Part shown: one piece after another, positions 54,321-64,000 of the stretch
Layout: every line of letters begins with the position of its first letter
Position numbering within the stretch: position 1 is the first letter of the stretch
The notes under the pieces: generated by a model
What the model was told of the DNA's origin: nothing
What the model saw: the letters and a program-made list of their open reading frames with translations, nothing else
Databases searched by the model: none
NCBI GenBank assembly: GCA_000469685.2
Contig: LS997567.1
Span: 38,343,005 to 38,407,004 of the forward strand
DNA: 64,000 nucleotides
Direction: 5' to 3'
Source: Haemonchus contortus
Taxonomy: Eukaryota; Nematoda; Chromadorea; Rhabditida; Trichostrongylidae
Translations under genes and position numbers: made by a program

Positions 54321-55339
54321 AAACCAACCCGCCACCTCTTCCTATCATTCAAGCAAGTAGTTGGTCTGGAAAGACAAACCAGGGAATCACACTAACCGGG
54401 AGTGGGCCCTTCATTTTTACAGGAGAGTTTTATGGGCAAATCACCATGCACCACCCGACGGAAGGAGCTGCGCGAATGGATAGCGTACTTCTCAGAGACT
54501 GGGGATTTCTAAATGTACTTGACTCGGTGACGTTACTTAAAACCTTTCACCGCTGCAACTAGAACCTGTGATTACTTTTTAAATGATTTTCTTACAGATA
54601 AAGGTGTTGCTAGGGGTGCCATCTCTGAAAAGAACGATGTAGCTGCAGTATGGGGTGAGCACTACTCCCTGCTGACCATAGCCATCGCATCACAGCCATC
54701 GCTTCCGCAGAACTTCTTTTCATCATTTCAAACCTAGGTCATGAGAAGCTTTCTTCTTTTTATTTTCATGTTAGATCATAATTATATTGCCCAACCAAAT
54801 GATAATTCGAGCTTCCTACAATTTTCAGTTAAATCGGGACCGAAACCTTCAAAATTTGGACCTTTTCTAAACCTAGGCTTTTTCCTTCCCTCCTTTTTTT
54901 GCGGTAGAAACCAAAAAAAAAGAAGCTTTGGTTTGACGAATCTTCTTTTTTCATTTTTTTCGCATTTCCTGGTCCTTTCCCCGATTTATTCTTGGGAGTA
55001 CTTTGTTGGGACGGTCGCTTCAACAAGGTACAATATAACTGGCCCTTCTGGGGTCATCCTTTGGGAATGGAAGGGGAGATCAGTTCAGTTATAAACAGCC
55101 CTAGACAAGTAGCGACTCCGGGACGACGCAGGATGAACTCGACGGTCGCATGGTTGCTCCATCAATGGAGGTCGTATTAAAAGAAAGGGTCCAGTAGGAA
55201 TAGTCTGTCGTCATTTTGGGCCGTGGCATTGTAATAGAGGGAAGGACTTCAGAATTATCACGAAAAACTCATCTGAAGCACGTACGCAGACACACATTGG
55301 GCTATTCATTCCCCACTGGCTTACATTTTGCTATTCAGC

Positions 55340-56830
55340 TTCCATACGAAGGCATCCCGTCGTTGCCCGCCGGTTGCCGCTTCCTCGACATGATACCGAC
55401 TGAACCATGCCGCATACTTACCATCAGCGAGTCCCACTATTTGAATTTTGAGGGCCGTATTGGAATCCTTAGGGTCAGGAAAAGGGATCTCACCAGGGAC
55501 GCGGAAGACCCCGGTCGCGCAGGGTCAGAGCACAGACGACTAGAGGGTTAAGGGAGGCTTCACAGTGTGGTAGGATGAGGAGGCCAGTGATCATTGACCA
55601 GTCAATAACCGGTGGTCCCGGAACGATTTCCCTTGTAGTTGTTACTGTGAATTGGGAATGTTCTGGAATGGTCAGTGTGATATTGTTCGGAGTGCCGACG
55701 TGCCGTATCCTCTTCGAGGGTGGTTGGGACGCTGTTTTCTTTTTCTGAACTGCGGCTTTTCAGTGTTTATCGTCTTCTGGATGTTCATTTAGTTTGATAT
55801 AGTAGCTTGGAACTCTGTTAAGGTTTGTTAATGACTTTTTTTTCATTTTTCAAAATATTTTTTATATTTTTTTTACAGGCTGGAATGTCGGAAACGGTAG
55901 CTTGGTTCCTTCCATACAAGTATGTCACGGATGAAGCAGACATCTGCGAAAGTATTCAAAGGTGATAATTTACAATTTGTCATTTAGGGGGTCGAGGTCC
56001 ATTCGTTTTATTGACTTAAGGGGTTACTAGTTATCCTGTAGTCTTTGCATCACATCGTTTTGCAAACCTTTCAGTCTTACCTATGCGTGTTGCCTTTCCC
56101 TGGCCTTGGCCATAGGCCACCATGGAAGCCCAGAAATTTGAGTGGTGCCTTTCCCAAAGCACTCGAATTTCTGGGCTCCCATGCTGGCCTATGGCCGAGG
56201 CTTGACCAAGTTTAGCAGCGCCCCTCTCCCCGCTCCGTGGATGGGCACCCTCCCTGTGCAACAGGTCGTGGGAGATGACCATGTATGCTTCGTAAATTGA
56301 TGTAAATAGTGAAAAGTTTTTTTTCTGATTTCTGGTCCTTTTTTATCGTGGCGAAGGTTTCATTACAGATGGAATGGCCTGATGTTGTAAAAGCCTCCAC
56401 TCATCTATATATGTCGACCCTAGAGAAGGAATTAGGATCAGCCTTGTCATGCTATTACGCTGGAACAAACTTTAGAAGGAACTCCAAGCTTGCAATTTTT
56501 TCCCTTGTTCCTGGGTGTGTTCTCGAATTGACGGCCCCTTCCCCGTGAACGGGGGAAACACTTGGTATGGCAGTTGACAGTCTCTAGAAGCCAAACCCTC
56601 TAATCCCCTTTTGAGACACTGCACCTAACCGAGTCTTCTGATGCTCGGCAGGGGGTACCCGCCAACAAGGGTTGCCAGATGCCTGTACTAGTGGCTGGCT
56701 AACTGTCTGACTTAGCGCCTGTCGCCATCTTGGGTACACAATCGATGCGCTGTTGTCCTGATATGGAATTAAGTGGAAGTAAGTTTGTAAAACAAAAGTG
56801 GATCAGGTGCCACCGGCTTGCGGCAAAAGT
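55340..56830 (+). repeat. Direct duplication, unit 2, with exon-like ORFs
   Basis: Counterpart of 52780-54320. After TTTTACAG at 55879 a frame reads AGMSETVAWFLPYKYVTDEA then DICESIQR and a stop (or donor AG|GTGATA). After CATTACAG at 56367 another frame reads EWPDVVKASTHLYMS. Both follow good acceptors. If they are exons of one gene, their phases do not yet agree. Confidence 0.5.
56103..56201. ncRNA. Long hairpin (42 bp stem, 15 nt loop), miRNA-precursor-like
   Basis: 56103-56144 pairs with 56160-56201 with four mismatches or wobbles. The centre of the stem is AAGCCCAGAAATTTGAGTG paired with CACTCGAATTTCTGGGCT. Size and shape are those of a microRNA precursor, but a small foldback MITE is equally possible. 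There is no evidence of expression. Confidence 0.4.
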
Positions 56831-57123
56831 AAGAACAACTCGATATTCATCTAAAAATTCCCATTTATCAGAGCATGCCCTGAAATATTTTGTCCGGGTA
56901 GAAATCTAGGAAGTTACATCACACAGGAAGGCCTACCTGTCATAAAGAGGAGTCTGTACGGGGCAGTCGCCAAGCATTTTCGCTCCACCTGGCGGTAGTG
57001 ATTACGTGGATGCGCCATGTACTTCACGTCAGACACGGATCTGAGCTGTTGGGACTCATCTTTTTCACCTTGGAAAGTTCCAGAAAACTGATGAAACCCC
57101 CAGTCGTTCATCTCAGTGGCTTT

Positions 57124-57707
57124 GTAAAATTAAAATTTTTGGTACTATTCCACTATTACAACCCCAAAAACTCAAAATTTTGATTTTCGATGAAAATTCG
57201 CCTATAGGGGTAATCCGATGCCCTGATGACGAATAGGTCCTTCATTTTTGGCGCTGGCGCCATTTGGCGCCAAATTGGCGCCAAGGGTGTTTTCACCAAA
57301 TTTGCTGGAAACTTGCGTATAGGGGTTATTTGAGGTCCTGACAACGGATATAACATCCATTTCTGTGTCCTCAAGCAACGAATAAAACTTTTATTGAGCC
57401 ACATCGTCTCCCCCACAACCTGTATGCCTTGTCGTCGCGCCAAATAGCCTCAGCGCGTAAAATGGATGTTATATTCGTTATCAGGACCTCAAATAACCCC
57501 TAAACGCAAGTTTTCAGCAAATTTGGTGAAAACACCCTTAGCGCCAAATTGGCGCCAATTTGGCGCTAAATGGCGCCAGCGCCAAAAATGAAGGTCATAT
57601 TCGTTATCAGGGCATCGGATTACCCCTATAGGAGTAAGTTTCATCGAAAATCAAAGTTTTGAGTTTTTGGAGTTGTAATAGTGGAATAGTACCAAATTTT
57701 TTAATTT
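57124..57707. mobile_element. Foldback element with nested GGCGCC palindromes
   Basis: The arms 57124-57345 and 57450-57707 are reverse complements with few changes. Each carries TTTGGCGCCAAATTGGCGCC or its relatives, itself palindromic at several scales, and GGGGTTATTTGAGGTCCTGA. The centre is about 105 bp. It is non-coding; the minus frames across it are incidental. Target duplications are not clear. Confidence 0.75.
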
Positions 57708-58339
57708 TCTGAAGTTGAATAAGCCGAATCGATTACAAAGCTGCTGTTTTTTATAGGGACGTAGTGAGCACTGTCCGAATGAAGCTCTCTTTGAAACAGC
57801 AGAAAACCGTTGTTTTGTCAACCTGGACGTTCTCGAGCGAAATCGACTGAAAATGATCGTTTTCTCCTGGTTCGGCCCGGCACGTAAGTCTTTTATTCGG
57901 ATTAAAATTTTACCTCGCACATTTTTTATTGTGATAGTGCATTTCTAAACACAAAGCTAGAAACGGTAAGTTTTTTGAGTGACTTTTTGTTTATTTTGGC
58001 TCTTATTTTTTGATTTTTTTATTTTTTGTTTTATTTTTTTTTGATTGAAATTACTTAAGTTTTTTCCCCTCTTTTTTCAGCTCCCATCAATACAGTGATA
58101 GTGACATACAATTGCTTTATAAATGTACACACACTACAATTTAAATTTACTCACACAGATACAAACCCTTCTTAAATGGGCAACCGCCTCCCACCTCACG
58201 ATTTCCCCTAACCCGCCAACTCATGGGAATTCTCAGGGGACTCCCGCCTTAGCTTGATCATCGCTCAGCGATGTGCTAACAAGTTTTGCGGGTACTCATC
58301 CTTGGCAGTTACTGTAAAATCATTATGTTGTAATAGTTT

Positions 58340-58640
58340 TCATATTCCCACATTCAGCATCCGCTCTTCCGGAACGCTTGGGGAAATCGTGTGCTCTTCA
58401 GCGTGGTCCCCCGTACAGCAAGGCACTTGTTGTCTTGTTCGCCCAAGCATCTGAAGGGAACGGAAGCAACACCTGTGCGCTTTTTGCTGCACAATATGTC
58501 AAACGCACCGGAAGCGCGGGTTTGGGGTTTTTTCGCCCGTTTCCCGCGCTTGGCCATGGGTCGGTACGCGCCACCACGGCTGCCGCGCGCGGCGGCCTAG
58601 GCTGGCGACACAGGAAACTGTTGTCTAATCGACGTTTATA
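58340..58640. other. GC-rich island with short open frames
   Basis: GC content is higher than in the neighbours and frames of 67-108 codons are open on both strands. The CATTCAG at about 58352 could be an acceptor. No family or paralog in the window supports a gene. GCCGCGCGCGGCGGC near 58580 is a palindromic CG run. Confidence 0.3.
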
Positions 58641-59084
58641 TTTCGCGGGTCAGAAAGGCAAATGTTCTAAACCCTTCTCATCAATTCTTAGGCGTTTGGC
58701 ATAACAGCGTGCGCTCTGCCAAGTGATTAATCTTCTCACTAGAACTTCTTTTTCCTCAGGGGTTTCCTCAGAAAAGTGCTAAAGAGGAGAACGTAGATGA
58801 ACCGTAAGTAATACCGCTGTAAGGGTGGAAGAGGATGGTCCCTGGAAGGATCGTTTCTTTAGGGTGGGTGTAAGCGCTAGATTATGCTGGCTGACTTATG
58901 CACATCCGGTCAGCTCCAATTGCTTGTTGACGGACTCGCATTTCCGGTGTTTTCGTGTTTGTAAACATCCTCACTGAACAGATTCACTGTCCCTATTGAT
59001 GCCTTTTAGAATGGCTAAATGGCTAGCTCAGGGAGGCTAAAAAACAGAAAGATCCGTTTTCATTTATACCTGTAATCGGGGGGC

Positions 59085-59478
59085 GCGCGAATCACGCGTG
59101 ACCCCATTAGAGCTCTTCGCACACGCAGTATCGTGTCAGTACTTTTCTGTTGAGATTGAATAAATAAGTTTGCAGTAGTCCACTGCTTCACCATGAACAG
59201 GGCAAATCTCTTTACTATGGCAAAAAGGCCCCTTCGAGATTGAGAACTACCCTCATAGGTCTACAATTTACTTGCCAAACGTTCAAAATAAGAATAACTT
59301 TAATTTTTTCGATCCTAGTAACCGCAATCCTTCTGTAAACGTGCATAGTTGGTCATTTCTTTGCTTATTCTACTTATAAGTTCTTATAACTTCCGTTATG
59401 ATGGTAAGAATGATGTTTTAGCGTGTTTTGTCCGATGACCTCATTATATCGGCGCGTGAATCGCACCACACCCCCTGT
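59085..59478 (-). mobile_element. 390 bp MITE, second copy
   Basis: Reverse-complement match to 21536-21930 over its whole length, with ATTCACGCGT-type inverted ends. See that entry for shared words. Divergence is moderate. Confidence 0.65.
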
Positions 59479-62400
59479 AATCGGCTGTAGATCGTCGCTT
59501 GTGTCAAGGGTTTGTTGAGTTCAATGACGATTCTATTTTATGAGCTAACAGGTCAGGAATTTTGCTGAAAACGGGCACGAGGTAGGGGGTTCTGTCTGGT
59601 CAGTGGCTTACACTTAAAAACTTACACTTTTCCGCTCTCCTGGATGAGTTACCCTTCCTAAGGGCCCATTATTGGGGCTCACCAGTATGATCAACGATGA
59701 AGCCCTTGGTTTGTCGGCCCCACCACGGATCGCGCCACTCATTTTCTTCTATTCAGAATTGCAATGGGATTTGAATGGGTATTTGGCCTTCACAACTATT
59801 TATTAGGACTTGCCGACATGCTGTGTTTCCAATTCAAGGCTAGTCTGGAACCTAGAAATGTCATATGTGCGTTTATCATCCAATTTGGCAGTGTCACCTC
59901 CTGCAGCCCTACTTTTGCTTTGGCTTAAATTACCGGAGAGAATGACCCGAAAAACTTGATTGTTGAACCCTACTCATTACTCGGCGAACATCCCTAGCGC
60001 CCTCGTCACCCTTCCTCTCTACCAGCCAGCGGGTGCATCCTCCCGGGGCAATGTAATGAAGCTGTGTGATTATTAGTCGTAATGCGTTTTTCGTTGACAA
60101 CATCGGTGCCTTCTATGTTATCCTACTCATGTGCGCCCAACCATTCCACATAGATGTGTGTGTGGCAAGTGGAGAGGTGCTGAGTGCCAAACACAAATTG
60201 CTTGCTAATGCGGACTAGACCAAGGAGCAGCATTGCAGACTTGCTCCCGGCAATGATTCTTTTCGGAGCTGGACTTGGGATCAGGCAATGAAGGCGAGCC
60301 TGAACAGATCCTTGTAGTCAGGGTCCGACATCGCACCAATGAAAGTGGCTCATCATCACGCCTTTAGCTCAACTCCACCACTTCCACCCCTATTCTTCGC
60401 AGCTTTCCGTATTTTGCGATGAGGCGCTCCTCCCCTCTAACTTGCTTGGAAGAAGGAATAAACCTTGATCATGCCTAAGTTCTTCCTGGAACCCAGAGAT
60501 ACTACCGGGATAGATAAGGCTCAACTCATGCAAGTGACCAGCCGAATAGATTGCATGGAAATAGCTGAATATCTAGTGACTGAAACGCTTTACTGTAGTA
60601 ATTCAAGTAGTAGTTGCAACTGTTTGAAGTAATCCAGATGCTGTGCAGCTTGATTTGGAAGAAAACTTTCAGTTTTCTGACGACCCTTGGTTAACATTTA
60701 GGCTCAAGGACACCCACCTAAAAGTGTCGCTCACTGCGGCAAAAGCCGGCTGACCTCAAGTGGACTTTCCCCCTCTGCTCCCTCCCCCCTCTTCAAGAAC
60801 TTGAGTAGACCACGCTAACGGAATGAGGCAGTGCCAGTTTCATGCCAAGTCAGCAGATGTAAGAATCAGCCGGTTATTTAAGATTGATTCAACAAAGAGG
60901 AATGGTAGCGTAGCGAAGTACCCATAGTCCAATTTCCACTTCGTTACAGCGTTGAGCCTTCCCAATCCACGTAGATTTCATCAGATGCTTGTTAGAAATA
61001 CGATGTTGGAGCCGTATCAAAGGTTATAATCAGATGTGGGGATTGGAGGAGAAAGGGACTTAGGTGATCGCGGGCTTAAGCCATGAATAGGGCCAGTGCT
61101 TCTTAATGAGCTCGATTTGCAGACAGCCTGATGAAATGCCTTGGGTTGAAGACTAGATGAAATGCGACGTTGTCACAATAAGAAACAATTACGAAGCATC
61201 GCTGCGTTCTTACAATCCGACAGGGCTCCACCTCCTTACTAAAGCTCCGCCCTCCGCTTGAACTCTGCAACAGATTGTCACAATGAAGAGAGAAGTGCCG
61301 GCATAGAACCTTCGGTCCCCTAGGTGAAGTCATTCCCTTAGAGTGGCGTAAGTATATACTTGCCTATCATCTTTACTATTTGGAAAACCTCTCCTCTGTC
61401 CTCTTCCACTCTACTGGAGGGTTTAGTTTGATAGCCTTCATGGAGTTCAACCTGCCGTCTTGAAGAAATGATAGACGGCAAGTCGAACCGCTTTACCATC
61501 TCGACCCCTAACCTGGAGTAAAAGGCGATCTTTTCCCTCTTCCTCCTTGCAACCCATCGCAACTTAGACTAGTCACTCGTTCCCTGTCGGCGGCGATGGT
61601 GGTCTTTGGGTAAGTGGCTAATAGGCTAATTCATTGACCTGTGCCCGCAAACAAACCTAATTGAGGCAGATGGCCCCTGACGACGAGAAAGATCTCATTT
61701 CACTTGCAAATGACTGCCGCAAAATACTCTACGCTCGAGAGCGAGTTGCTAATCACAAATAAGTCTCCCGAATCTCCATTACTTAACTGTTACCCCAGCA
61801 GGGTTGGTAATGTCAGAGGTCAAGGTGGTGTAGTAATGAGGGACATCTTTCCCACGCGCATGGTATAGGTGGACTAGATCCTGGATTTCTTCAATGTTAA
61901 CGAATTGGTACCACATTTGTCTCGGAGGATGGCATGCTAGTTTGCACTTCGACACATCCCTGGATTGCCTTTGTAATGGCTTTATATGGGTGTAGGGAGA
62001 AAGTCTTTCTGTCTGTTATTGTGTAGAAACCGGTTCACCAGCTGGCGGCAATTAGAAACCGGAAATCGCGTCAGGACCCTTCAAACTGAACCCTGGACTC
62101 GGAGTTGCATGAAGCGGCCGCCGCGTGCAGCGTGGCGGTAACGCAGTGGTACCTATCGCCCATGCTCGGCTTGAAACGCCTTCAAATTCTACTACAATCC
62201 TGCATAGAAGTCGAATGCTCGGGCGTATTCCAGAGAGGGATCGATCCCAAATACCTCACTTTATTCCTGAGTGGTCAAAACATTTTCAACTAGAACTGTG
62301 GCGAACATAAATCTGCCAGGAGATTCTGTTCATTTCCGTCAACAGGTCCGAGTTTCTGTGGAGCTCCCCGACTCCCAATTAAGCATTCTGTGAGACCACG

Positions 62401-62493
62401 GAAAGACGGCGTTGGTTTCAGAGTTGATTGGCACATTGAAAGCCATTCTCGACGGAAGGCGGTAGCATATAGAGGGAAGTAGCCCGCAATGCC
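59479..62493. other. No gene seen (3 kb)
   Basis: Only short frames. The most protein-like is a 74-codon minus frame at 61338-61562 (RKREKIAFYSRLGVEMVKRF) with a possible GTAAAG donor. At 62130-62150 GGCGGTAACGCAGTGGTACC resembles an A box, and ACGCAGTGGTTGG at 51880 is similar; neither has a convincing B box. Confidence 0.35.
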
Positions 62494-62501
62494 TATACGG
62501 G

Positions 62502-62762
62502 GGGGACGGTCAAGTCGTGCGTCCGAGAGTGCGCGCGGCAAATTGCGCGGCAAAACCCATACCTATTCTGACGACTTTAGCGCCTATTATTTGGGCCCAA
62601 TTTCGAAGTACAGTAGAATAGTAGGATCAGCTGACCTTATTGATCTACATTACTTCTGATTTGGGCCCCAATGATAGGCGCCGGAGTCGTCCAAATTTGC
62701 CACGAACTTCGCCGCGCAATTTGCCGCGCGCACCCTCGGACGCACGACTTGACACACACCCC
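62502..62762. mobile_element. Foldback MITE, copy 3 of 3
   Basis: Flanked by CTATACGGG on both sides (8-9 bp duplication). The arms GTGCGCGCGGCAAATTGCGC and GGGCCCAATTTCGAAGTA are mirrored at the right. Same family as 25661-25922 and 42062-42320. Confidence 0.8.
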
Positions 62763-63712
62763 CTATACGGGATTGAGGCCGTATGCAGCACTGAAGCGCT
62801 TTTCTGGGAAACTCGTCCCTCAGCACGGTTATACTGATTGATGGGACGGTACGGTTGCCCCAAATCAGACTCATCCAGACCATGAATTACTGATATGACG
62901 CGGTCGAAAGAATTATAGTATAAGAGAAGCGGATTCTATGGGAATAATATTAAGATGAGCTCGAAAAAGACATAGCAGTCCAAGAGGGGGCCATTGATAA
63001 GTACGGGGTTTATAGACTAGAACCCACCTTGGCATTCTTTGTTTTTCTGATATGGCCCATACTCGGTACTCGTCTCCCCCCTCCACCCAGGGAACAAAAC
63101 GGTGGACTGACGGCGAGTGGCTCCGGGAGCCATTGAGTACCCAATTTTTAAACACGTGCATATGTCAATAAAGCTGTAAAACCTACAAGTTCAGCTGTCT
63201 TCGATTTAAGCCAGCTGAACAAAATTTTGAAACCTTTCAAATTGTTACCCAGCAGTGGAGTACTGTCGTATTGCACTGCTGGCAAACATGGCACGGGGAT
63301 CGATCCCGACTGAAACTCTTTAGCCCAACCGAGCCTTCTACTCCTCGGTTGTCCTGAAGATTATCGATCGGCTGGTCGATCCTAGACCGTTTGGAAGGAG
63401 GAAAAAGAAGACTGAATTTCACGCCGGCTGGTTTGTTCAATCTTTGAACAGACTGGCTACACATTCAAACACACAAGCACTCCGAATAGAAGCGAAGAAC
63501 TTGGCTCACCGGAAACGGAAAACGGAATGCGACCAATCGATCGAAGGACCTTGGCATGGATCAAAAGGATGATCGCTTCACGATTGGGCAATATTTGTCA
63601 ACAGCCAATCTTCACCGATGCTCATGGAGGAACTTGTTCATAAACACCAATTGGCCAAAAACAGCTGACTTCTCATTCGTGTTTTTGGGCTAACCAATGC
63701 GTAAAAGTTCAA

Positions 63713-63760
63713 GTTATGGCATCAACTTCATGAAATCCCTTATGAAGTTGATGCCATAAC
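63713..63760. other. Perfect 19 bp hairpin, 10 nt loop
   Basis: GTTATGGCATCAACTTCAT, loop GAAATCCCTT, then the exact complement. No mismatch. Non-coding context. It could be a MITE remnant or a structured RNA. Confidence 0.5.
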
Positions 63761-64000
63761 TCTCCTGAAGGTACTATTGGGAATTCAATGACCATAATCA
63801 AGGATTCGTGGGATAGCGTTCGCTAGAATAGATTAAGAAGGCACGGCAAGACTGAAAGGATGCCGAAACGAGCAGAGCCATGCAATGGATCATGAAGGGT
63901 GGATGACATGAATATTTGACGAAGCTCCACTTTATCAGCATTCCTGAGGAAGTCGTTGAATATGGAGAATATCAAACGCCGGACAGCGCAAAGCCTTCAA

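Noticed and set aside
58354..58704. Several overlapping ORFs in a GC-rich island
   Set aside because: Open on both strands because of base composition; no paralog, domain or consistent splice pattern.
62130..62230. GGTAACGCAGTGGTACC resembling a tRNA A box
   Set aside because: No B box within tRNA distance and no cloverleaf.

Overview
The window is eukaryotic: short introns with GT..AG borders, T-rich/CAG acceptors of nematode type, AATAAA signals, and a very high load of RTE, CR1, Penelope-like and mariner elements and foldback MITEs. The transposon mix and splice signals best fit a clade V (strongylid, hookworm-like) nematode. That is inference from family resemblance; no species call is possible from the sequence alone.

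The main gene content is a pair of tandem, head-to-tail paralogous genes on the minus strand. Gene A (47539 down to 32844) can be assembled by hand into 15-16 exons that agree in phase and encode about 960-980 residues. The protein is very rich in His, Gln, Ser and Thr, has no visible signal peptide, contains a CCCC cluster near the C-terminus and ends in KGPKPMVNIYSD. Gene B (about 31291 down to 18612) repeats the 3' two thirds of gene A exon for exon and phase for phase, and ends in NRPKPVVDIYCD. It differs by a seven-fold tandem array of near-identical 72-84 nt phase-0 exons encoding TSVLxxKxQxDPMHSYVPQ-type units, where gene A has only one diverged copy. I do not recognise the family and assign no function.

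Layout. 1-7.4 kb: an old CR1-like LINE (minus) broken by two copies of one SINE-like element, a 1.6 kb palindrome carrying a tRNA-like promoter, and a mariner fragment. 7.8-12.6 kb: an RTE retrotransposon (plus) split by a MULE-like MITE with a 9 bp target duplication; its RT has FADN instead of FADD. 12.6-18.4 kb: weak candidate small genes, a 330 bp tandem duplication and MITE pieces. 18.6-31.6 kb: gene B. Its long intron holds a CR1 copy and MITEs, and its exon array is split by a Penelope-like foldback with hammerhead-ribozyme-like motifs, itself hit by a mariner. 32.2-32.5 kb: a Z-DNA-prone palindrome. 32.8-47.6 kb: gene A, with a mariner bearing perfect terminal repeats in one intron. 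48-64 kb: mostly non-coding, with a 1.5 kb direct duplication, several hairpins and foldbacks, and more MITE copies.

The two genes probably arose by tandem duplication. The copies then diverged: gene A keeps the long His-rich 5' exons, while gene B lost or eroded them and expanded the exon array. The regulation visible is limited to a likely spliced-leader acceptor 11 nt before the gene A start codon and a possible second one at exon 3.
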